A stretch of 5,440 bases of DNA, from NCBI GenBank assembly GCA_947628025.1, contig CANQYH010000223.1, forward strand, positions 1-5,440, read 5' to 3'. Below are positions 1 through 4,859 of the stretch, piece by piece; the first letter of the stretch is position 1; each line of letters begins with the position of its first letter. This stretch comes from an uncultured Lachnospiraceae bacterium (GTDB lineage Bacteria; Bacillota; Clostridia; Lachnospirales; Lachnospiraceae). The translations under genes were made by a program, and so were the position numbers. The notes beneath the pieces are model-generated. The model had not been told where the DNA came from. It made no database searches and saw nothing but the letters and a program-made list of their open reading frames with translations.

Positions 1-673
1 CGGTTCCCCGGCAGTCCGGACATTTCTCACGGATGATCTGGCCGCTGCCATTGCAGTCCGGGCAGGTCGTCACATTCTGCATCGTGCCCAGCGGAGTGCG
101 GCTGGTATATACGATCTTGCCCTTGCCGTGGCACTTGGAGCAGGTCTCTTTCGAGGTCCCTGCTTTCGCTCCCGTGCCGCGGCAGGACGGACATTCTTCC
201 TTATAATTGATCTCGATCTCTTTCTCGCAGCCAAATACCGCTTCCTCGAACGTCAGGCGCACGCTGGTCTGGACGTTGGCCCCCCGTGAGGGTCCGTTAT
301 AGCGGGAACTCCGGCTGCTTCTTCCGCCGCCTCCGAACAAGTCGCCGAACAGATCGCCGAAGATATCGCCCATATCCGCGCCGTCGAACCCGCCGAAGCC
401 GCCAAATCCGCCGTAACCTCCGTAACCGCCTCCCGCACCGTTGTCAAAGGCCGCATGGCCGAACTGGTCGTACTGCCTGCGCTTTTCCGGGTCGCTTAAG
501 ACCTGATACGCCTCGGAGACCTCCTTAAACTTCTCCTCCGCTTCCTTATCGCCCGGATTCGCGTCGGGATGGTATTTTTTGCCCAAGGTCCTGTAAGCCT
601 TTTTCAGCGCCGCGTCGTCAGCGTCCTTGGGTACGCCCAGGACTTCGTAGTAATCTCTCTTGGTCTCTGCCAT
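1..673 (-). CDS. dnaJ: Chaperone protein DnaJ (Hsp40), N-terminal part, cut by the left window edge
   Basis: Co-chaperone that delivers unfolded proteins to DnaK in the cytoplasm and stimulates its ATPase. Translating the minus strand from the ATG at 671-673 gives 224 uninterrupted codons to the window edge. The J domain spans about residues 5-70, with the catalytic HPD at 35-37 (YHPDANPG). A Gly/Phe-rich region follows (about 78-116), with GGY and GGF repeats and a DIFGDLFGDLFG stretch. The zinc domain then shows CPSCRGTG (161), CSKCHGKG (178), CPDCNGSG (204) and the start of a fourth CPDCRGT (218). These are the four CxxCxGxG modules of type I DnaJ. The C-terminal substrate-binding domains lie outside the window. 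The gene is last of the visible operon, 132 bp after dnaK. Its ribosome site is modest: AGGA 4 nt before the ATG, or GGAAAGG 13 nt before. No damage is seen in the visible part. Confidence 0.97.
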   Translation of the reverse strand, partial: MAETKRDYYEVLGVPKDADDAALKKAYRTLGKKYHPDANPGDKEAEEKFKEVSEAYQVLSDPEKRRQYDQFGHAAFDNGAGGGYGGYGGFGGFGGFDGADMGDIFGDLFGDLFGGGGRSSRSSRYNGPSRGANVQTSVRLTFEEAVFGCEKEIEINYKEECPSCRGTGAKAGTSKETCSKCHGKGKIVYTSRTPLGTMQNVTTCPDCNGSGQIIREKCPDCRGT

Positions 674-704
674 ATTATCCTAATAACCTTTCCGCCCGTA
701 ACCT

Positions 705-724
705 CTGCCAGTATGAACCGGCAG
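705..724 (-). other. Small stem-loop in the dnaJ leader
   Basis: On the minus strand, CTGCCGGT-TCAT-ACTGGCAG forms an 8 bp stem with a 4 nt loop. One pair is G-U, which is allowed only in the minus-strand RNA; the plus-strand RNA would have an A-C mismatch. It lies 31 nt before the dnaJ start codon, clear of the likely ribosome binding site. A structural or stabilising role is possible, but function is inference. Confidence 0.4.
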
Positions 725-744
725 CGCAGGCTATATCTATAACC

Positions 745-780
745 GCAGAAAAGTGTTGTATATTCTACAACACTTTCTGC
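745..780 (-). other. Strong intercistronic inverted repeat between dnaK and dnaJ
   Basis: The arms AAAGTGTTGTA and TACAACACTTT (750-760 and 766-776) match perfectly over 11 bp around a 5 nt loop. They extend by GCAG/CTGC beyond a single bulged base, to 15 bp in total. It begins 25 nt after the dnaK stop codon. In the operon RNA it is a stable hairpin, but no U tract follows (next bases GGTTATAG), so it is a poor intrinsic terminator. It more likely protects the 3' end of the dnaK message, marks a processing site or lowers read-through into dnaJ. It does not match CIRCE. The role is inferred. Confidence 0.6.
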
Positions 781-805
781 TGTCTGACAGGTTATACATC
801 CTGTA

Positions 806-2689
806 TTATACTTCCCTGAAGTCTCCGTCGATCACGTCGTCATCCGGCCCGGAGGAGGAACCGCCCTGGTATCCGCCGCCCTGCGCGCCGCCCATATTGG
901 AGCCTGCGCCGTTTCCGGCGCCCTGCTGCATGGACTCGTACATCTTTGTGAACAGAGCCTGCGCGCCGGTCATCAGCTTCTCCTTGGCCGCCTTGATATC
1001 GGCCACCTGCGCGTCGGTCATATTCTCTGCCGGGGCCCGGTTGATCGCCTCTTTCAAAGCGCTCAGATCCGCCTCGACCGTCGCCTTGTCGTTGGCCGCG
1101 ATCTTGTCGCCGACCTCCTCCAAAGCTTTCTCCACCTGGAACACGATCGAATCCGCTTCGTTCCGGGTGTCAATGGCATCCTTGCGCTTCTTATCCTGCG
1201 CCTCGTACTCAGCGGCTTCCTTCACCGCTTTCTCGATATCGGAATCCGACATGTTGGAACCGGAAGTAATCGTGATGTGCTGCTCCTTGCCGGTGCCCAG
1301 ATCTTTCGCCGATACGTTCACGATGCCGTTGGCGTCGATATCGAACGTCACCTCGATCTGCGGGACGCCTCTCCTTGCGGGCGGGATCCCATCCAGACGG
1401 AACTGGCCGAGGGTCTTGTTGTCGCGGGCGAACTGTCTCTCGCCCTGTACTACGTGGATATCCACCGCGCTCTGATTGTCCGCGGCCGTCGAGAACACCT
1501 GGCTCTTCTTGGTCGGGATCGTCGTATTGCGCTCGATCAGCCTGGTCGCTACGCCGCCCAGCGTCTCGATGGACAGAGACAGCGGAGTGACATCCAGCAG
1601 CAGGATATCTCCGGCTCCGGCGTCGCCTGCCAGTTTGCCACCTTGGATCGCCGCGCCGATCGCGACGCACTCGTCCGGGTTCAGGCTCTTGCTGGGCTCA
1701 TGGCCGGTCAGCTGTTTCACTTTATCCTGTGCAGAGATCATACGGGTGGAACCGCCTACCAGCAGCACCTTGCCCAGCTCGGAGGCCGTGATGCCCGCGT
1801 CGCGCAGCGCGTTCTGCACCGGGATCGCCGTCCGCTCGATCAGGTCGTGGGTCAGCTCGTCGAATTTCGCCCTGGTCAGGTTCACATCCAGATGTTTCGG
1901 CCCGTCGCTGGTCGCGGTGATGAACGGCAGGTTGATATTGGTCGTCGTCGCGGTGGAAAGCTCTTTCTTCGCTTTCTCGGCCGCTTCTTTCAGTCTCTGC
2001 AGAGCCATCTTGTCTTTCGACAGATCCACGCCCTCCGCCTTGCGGAACTCGTCGATCAGCCACTGGGTCACGCGGTTGTCGAAATCGTCGCCGCCCAGAT
2101 GGGTGTCGCCGTTGGTGGACAGCACCTCGATCACGCCGTCGCCGATCTCGATGATGGACACATCAAAGGTACCGCCGCCCAAATCGTACACCATGATCTT
2201 CTGCTCTTTCTCATTGTCCAGGCCGTAAGCCAGCGCCGCGGCCGTCGGCTCATTGATGATACGCTTTACTTCCAGACCGGCGATCTTGCCGGCGTCCTTG
2301 GTCGCCTGGCGCTGCGCGTCGTTGAAGTACGCCGGAACCGTGATTACGGCCTCCGTCACGTTCTCGCCCAGATAGCTCTCCGCGTCGGCTTTCAGCTTCT
2401 GCAGGATCATCGCGGAGATCTCCTGCGGCGTATAGCGCTTGCCGTCGATATCTACCTTATAATCCGTGCCCATATGTCTCTTGATCGAAGAAATGGTCTT
2501 GTCGGCGTTGGTTACGGCCTGACGCTTGGCAGGCTCGCCGATCAGACGCTCCCCGGTCTTCGTGAAAGCCACAATCGACGGAGTCGTCCTGACGCCCTCG
2601 GCGTTAGCGATCACGGTCGGCTTGCCGCCTTCCATTACCGCTACGCAGCTGTTTGTAGTTCCCAGATCGATACCTATAATCTTGCTCAT
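806..2689 (-). CDS. dnaK: Molecular chaperone DnaK (Hsp70)
   Basis: Cytoplasmic ATP-driven Hsp70 that binds and releases exposed hydrophobic peptides, working with DnaJ and GrpE. The protein is 627 aa, a normal Gram-positive length. The nucleotide-binding domain (about 1-360) has IDLGTTNS (7-14), the catalytic Lys70, the proline-switch residues Pro119 and Arg127, NEPTAAALAYG (146-156) and VYDLGGGTFDVS (167-178). The interdomain linker DILLLDVTPL lies at 361-370. A beta substrate-binding domain follows (about 368-480), then a helical lid (about 481-585) and a disordered Gly/Ser/Gln-rich tail ending DDDVIDGDFREV. The insertion found near residue 80 in Gram-negative DnaK is absent. The third Hsp70 signature reads VGGSTRMISAQ where families usually have VGGSTR[IM]PxVQ (see findings). 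AGGAGGG lies 7 nt before the ATG. The gene sits in the operon between grpE and dnaJ and is presumably expressed from the HrcA-controlled promoter. Confidence 0.99.
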   Translation of the reverse strand: MSKIIGIDLGTTNSCVAVMEGGKPTVIANAEGVRTTPSIVAFTKTGERLIGEPAKRQAVTNADKTISSIKRHMGTDYKVDIDGKRYTPQEISAMILQKLKADAESYLGENVTEAVITVPAYFNDAQRQATKDAGKIAGLEVKRIINEPTAAALAYGLDNEKEQKIMVYDLGGGTFDVSIIEIGDGVIEVLSTNGDTHLGGDDFDNRVTQWLIDEFRKAEGVDLSKDKMALQRLKEAAEKAKKELSTATTTNINLPFITATSDGPKHLDVNLTRAKFDELTHDLIERTAIPVQNALRDAGITASELGKVLLVGGSTRMISAQDKVKQLTGHEPSKSLNPDECVAIGAAIQGGKLAGDAGAGDILLLDVTPLSLSIETLGGVATRLIERNTTIPTKKSQVFSTAADNQSAVDIHVVQGERQFARDNKTLGQFRLDGIPPARRGVPQIEVTFDIDANGIVNVSAKDLGTGKEQHITITSGSNMSDSDIEKAVKEAAEYEAQDKKRKDAIDTRNEADSIVFQVEKALEEVGDKIAANDKATVEADLSALKEAINRAPAENMTDAQVADIKAAKEKLMTGAQALFTKMYESMQQGAGNGAGSNMGGAQGGGYQGGSSSGPDDDVIDGDFREV

Positions 2690-2784
2690 GATTTTTCCCT
2701 CCTGTATTTATTTAAAATTGATTGTTTCCTTTATTTATGCTCTGCCAAGCCGGTCTCATGTCCCGTCCGGCAGTCCGCATCCTC
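2690..2784 (-). promoter_or_regulatory. grpE-dnaK intergenic leader with the dnaK ribosome binding site
   Basis: This 95 bp gap holds a strong ribosome binding site (AGGAGGG at 2697-2703) 7 nt from the dnaK ATG. An AT-rich stretch (about 2704-2735) precedes it and should leave the site unstructured. I see no CIRCE copy and no clear sigma-A promoter. GC-rich segments near 2750-2772 (CTGCC with GGCAG) could pair only imperfectly, so no terminator is called. dnaK is most simply read as co-transcribed with grpE. Confidence 0.6.
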
Positions 2785-3516
2785 TCAGTTCGCCACCTGC
2801 ACCATGCTGTGACGGACCACGCTGTCGCGGTACATATAGCCTTTCTGGAGCTCCGCCGCTACCACGTTCTCTCCCAGGTTCTCATCCTCCACATGCATGA
2901 CCGCATTGTGGAAATTGGGATCAAACGGCTGGCCCACGGCCTCGATGGGCTTCACGCCCGCGTCTTCCAGATTCTTTAAAAGCTGTTTATAGATCATCTC
3001 CATCCCGTCCGCGAAAGGCGTACCTTTCACTTCCTCCGGCATGGAGGACAGCCCGCGCTCAAAATTATCGATGACCGGCAGGATCCGCTCAACGATGTCT
3101 TTCGCCCCGATCTCAAACATGGCCGATTTCTCTTTCTCCGTCCGTTTCCGGAAATTATCGAATTCCGCCATGGTCCTGCGGAGCTGGTCCGTCAGTTCCT
3201 CGATCTTCAGATCTTTCGGATCTTTCTTTTCTTTCTTCCGCCCGAACACATGCCATTTGCCGTCGGAAGACTGCTGCGGTCCGCCGGCATCTGCTGCTTC
3301 TCCGTTTCCGCCCTCCGCAGCTTCCACTTCCTCTCCGGCGTTTTCCGGACCGGGACTCTCCGTCTCCGCATCCCCGCCGGAGTTCTCCGCGTCAGCCGCT
3401 TCTTTCGTCTCCGGAGCCGCTGCCCCGTCCGCGCTCTCCGAAGCGCCGGCAGCTTCCGTTTCTTTTATCTGTTCCTCATTCGCCTCGTAGGCCTCTTCGT
3501 GCTGCTCTCTCTCCAC
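2785..3516 (-). CDS. grpE: GrpE, nucleotide exchange factor for DnaK
   Basis: Homodimeric cytoplasmic factor that opens the DnaK nucleotide-binding domain to release ADP, resetting the chaperone cycle. The protein is 243 aa, longer than the usual 180-210, because of an acidic, low-complexity N-terminus rich in Glu, Ala, Gly and Ser (about residues 1-85). The long paired helix covers about 100-160 (IEELTDQLRRTMAEFDNFRKR...). The C-terminal beta domain carries the GrpE signature: FDPNFHNAV at 198-206, then GYMYRDSVVRHSMVQV at 226-241. The start is GTG at 3514-3516: an in-frame TGA at 3520-3522 rules out an earlier start. GAAAGG (3527-3532), inside the end of hrcA, lies 10 nt upstream. Only 7 bp separate it from the hrcA stop, so translation is probably coupled. 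An out-of-frame ATG at 3521-3523 competes with this start (see findings). Confidence 0.98.
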   Translation of the reverse strand: MEREQHEEAYEANEEQIKETEAAGASESADGAAAPETKEAADAENSGGDAETESPGPENAGEEVEAAEGGNGEAADAGGPQQSSDGKWHVFGRKKEKKDPKDLKIEELTDQLRRTMAEFDNFRKRTEKEKSAMFEIGAKDIVERILPVIDNFERGLSSMPEEVKGTPFADGMEMIYKQLLKNLEDAGVKPIEAVGQPFDPNFHNAVMHVEDENLGENVVAAELQKGYMYRDSVVRHSMVQVAN

Positions 3517-3523
3517 GGTTCAT

Positions 3524-4564
3524 CTACCTTTCTTCTTTTTTAAAAGCGGCGTCCAGCTGCGTCATCACCGTCCGCAGGGTCTTTAAAACTTTCTCATAAT
3601 CCATGCGTTTCGGCCCTATGATGCCAATCGTGCCCCGGATGCCCTCGCCTAATTCATAATTCGCCGTCACTACGCTGCAGTCCCGCATGGCCTGGACCTG
3701 AGACTCTTCTCCGATATACACCTGTATGCCGGTTTCCCCGGCCTCGTCGCCTCCCACCAGGTCTTTCAGCGTCTCCGTATGCTCCAGCGTACTCAGAAGC
3801 TCGCTGGCTTTCTGGTTGTCGCTCAGCTCCGGGTACTTGAAAATGTTGGTGGCGCCGCTGGTGTAGATCTGCAGATCCTCGGAATCCGCCCGTATGACCT
3901 CTGCCACCTGGTTAAGCACCAGATCCACGATCCCGGCGTGCTGCCCCGCCTGCTGCTTCATCCGGCTGATGACCTCCAGATTGATCTCCTCGATCGTCAG
4001 CCCGTTTAAATTGCTGTTCAGCAGGATGTTCATGTTCAGCAGTTCTTCGTCGCTCAGATGCTCCGTCGCCGGAACGATCGTGTTCTTGATCAGGTTCCCC
4101 TCCAGGACCGTGACGATCAGGAGCTTTTCCTCATCCACCCGGGACAGCTGCAAAAACTTCAGCTTGTTTTCATGGTAGCGGGGCCCGCTGATCATCGCCG
4201 CGTAATTCGTGTCGCGGGCCAAAAGCTTCGCCAGCTTCTTAAGCACCGATTCCAGGCGGTCCACTCTCTGAATCATCAGTTCCTGGATCTCCGCGACCTC
4301 GCTGTTTTTCTCCTGCAGGATCTGGTCCACGTAAAAACGGTATCCTTTATCGGAAGGGATCCGTCCCGCCGAGGTGTGGGGCTGTACGATATAGCCCATC
4401 TCCTCCAGATCGGACATCTCGTTGCGGATCGTGGCGGAACTCCATTTGGACTCCACATACTTGGAAATGGTTCTGGAACCCACCGGCTCTCCCGTATCCA
4501 TGTAATTCTTGATGATCGCCTTTAATATGGTGATCTTCCGTTCATCCAATTCCACGTTCCGCAT
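3524..4564 (-). CDS. hrcA: Heat-inducible transcription repressor HrcA
   Basis: Repressor that binds the CIRCE operator and turns off class I heat-shock genes; in known species its folding depends on GroEL, which acts as the stress sensor. From the ATG at 4562-4564 it is 346 aa, a usual length. An N-terminal winged helix covers about 5-75, with EPVGSRTISKYV, SSATIRNEMSDLEEMGYI and HTSAGRIPSDKGYRFYVD, all family hallmarks. The central GAF-like region contains TSGATNIFKYPE (235-246), and the C-terminus has IQVYIGEE (280-287) and GTIGIIGPKRMDYEKV (311-326). Start choice: AGGAGG (4568-4573) lies 3 nt before this ATG, rather close. An in-frame GTG at 4553-4555 (343 aa, 12 nt spacing) is the alternative and sits where family similarity begins. 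A longer frame from a GTG at 4586-4588 would start inside CIRCE and is unlikely. First gene of the operon and autoregulated through CIRCE. Confidence 0.97.
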   Translation of the reverse strand: MRNVELDERKITILKAIIKNYMDTGEPVGSRTISKYVESKWSSATIRNEMSDLEEMGYIVQPHTSAGRIPSDKGYRFYVDQILQEKNSEVAEIQELMIQRVDRLESVLKKLAKLLARDTNYAAMISGPRYHENKLKFLQLSRVDEEKLLIVTVLEGNLIKNTIVPATEHLSDEELLNMNILLNSNLNGLTIEEINLEVISRMKQQAGQHAGIVDLVLNQVAEVIRADSEDLQIYTSGATNIFKYPELSDNQKASELLSTLEHTETLKDLVGGDEAGETGIQVYIGEESQVQAMRDCSVVTANYELGEGIRGTIGIIGPKRMDYEKVLKTLRTVMTQLDAAFKKEER

Positions 4565-4567
4565 CTC

Positions 4568-4573
4568 CCTCCT
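4568..4573 (-). promoter_or_regulatory. hrcA ribosome binding site
   Basis: AGGAGG on the minus strand, 3 nt before the ATG at 4562-4564 and 12 nt before the GTG at 4553-4555. It lies only 8 nt downstream of CIRCE. Its presence excludes the upstream GTG inside CIRCE as the main start. Confidence 0.8.
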
Positions 4574-4581
4574 GTTTATTG

Positions 4582-4608
4582 TTAGCACTCATTTGAATCG
4601 AGTGCTAA
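4582..4608 (-). promoter_or_regulatory. CIRCE operator (HrcA binding site)
   Basis: TTAGCACTC, 9 nt, GAGTGCTAA: both 9 bp arms match the CIRCE consensus exactly and the spacer has the canonical length. It starts about 6-7 nt after the expected transcription start and ends 17 nt before the hrcA ATG, so it acts as an operator and also forms a hairpin in the 5' leader. By established knowledge HrcA binds here and blocks transcription until heat or other protein-folding stress. It is the only CIRCE copy I find in the window. Confidence 0.98.
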
Positions 4609-4621
4609 TCTTTACGTTCTT

Positions 4622-4650
4622 ACTATATTACGATATCCACTTTTTGTCAA
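4622..4650 (-). promoter_or_regulatory. Sigma-A promoter of the hrcA-grpE-dnaK-dnaJ operon
   Basis: The minus strand carries TTGACA (4645-4650), a 17 bp spacer and TATAGT (4622-4627): a perfect -35, a one-mismatch -10 and ideal spacing. The expected start is near 4613-4615, just before CIRCE. This is the standard arrangement for a HrcA-repressed housekeeping promoter. Confidence 0.93.
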
Positions 4651-4756
4651 TACCCTTTTTAAAAAAATAACGCGGTAATTCGGGCGCCGTCCTCTTCCGC
4701 AGCCATTTGCCCCCTCTTTTTGGCGCATCTTTTTTTCTTTCCGGACGGTCGTTCAT
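4628..4756 (-). CDS. Possible 42-aa very basic small protein (doubtful)
   Basis: An uninterrupted minus-strand frame from ATG (4754-4756) to TAA (4628-4630), beginning MNDRPERKKDAPKRGGKWLR and ending KKWIS. Fifteen of 42 residues are Lys or Arg against five acidic ones. No family is recognised. Upstream there is only a weak purine-rich site (AAGAGA, about 4 nt before the ATG) and no clear dedicated promoter. Its 3' end overlaps the hrcA promoter, so transcription across it would run through that promoter. The AAA and TTT codons come from homopolymer runs in an AT-rich spacer, so a chance frame is quite likely. It is recorded because it fills the spacer neatly and in the operon direction. Confidence 0.2.
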   Translation of the reverse strand: MNDRPERKKDAPKRGGKWLRKRTAPELPRYFFKKGIDKKWIS

Positions 4757-4783
4757 AAATCTCTTACGCTTTTATAAAAAGGC
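4651..4783. other. AT-rich divergent spacer between the two promoters
   Basis: It contains runs of A and T (4656-4667, 4716-4721, 4730-4736) and a GC-rich island (4681-4695, including GGCGCC). Apart from the doubtful 42-codon frame I see no RNA gene, no repeat and no convincing terminator. It separates the operon promoter from the plus-strand promoter. Confidence 0.5.
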
Positions 4784-4811
4784 TTGACTTTTAACATTTT
4801 TGTAATATAAT
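4784..4811 (+). promoter_or_regulatory. Sigma-A promoter of the divergent secreted-protein gene
   Basis: TTGACT (4784-4789), a 16 bp spacer and TATAAT (4806-4811) on the plus strand. The start is expected near 4818, giving a leader of about 42 nt. The hexamer TTGTAA occurs twice, 11 bp apart (4800-4805 and 4811-4816), flanking the -10 on one helical face; it may be chance or a regulator site. There is no CIRCE here, so heat control through HrcA is not indicated. Confidence 0.85.
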
Positions 4812-4859
4812 TGTAACTGAAGAAACAATATTTTTCATTTTTAAGAGGGCATATTCATT

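Noticed and set aside
388..432. Short tandem repeat DNA in dnaJ
   Set aside because: It simply encodes the Gly/Phe and Gly/Tyr repeats of the DnaJ G/F region, a normal family feature.
745..780. Intrinsic terminator after dnaK
   Set aside because: The stem is strong but no U tract follows it on the minus strand; the T run lies within the stem. dnaJ follows in the same direction.
1277..2812. 511-codon plus-strand open frame opposite dnaK and extending into the dnaK leader, and further plus-strand frames at 753-1475 and 1476-2228
   Set aside because: Long antisense frames across GC-rich dnaK genes are a known by-product of codon bias. The products have no recognisable domain and no fitting ribosome site, while the minus strand encodes a full canonical DnaK.
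4586..4588. GTG start that would lengthen HrcA by 8 residues
   Set aside because: It lies inside the CIRCE arm and would translate the hrcA ribosome binding site itself; the AGGAGG downstream fits the ATG at 4562-4564 or the GTG at 4553-4555.
4681..4725. Terminator-like pairing of GCGCC and GGCGC in the divergent spacer
   Set aside because: The arms are only 5 bp and over 30 nt apart, with no matching extension.
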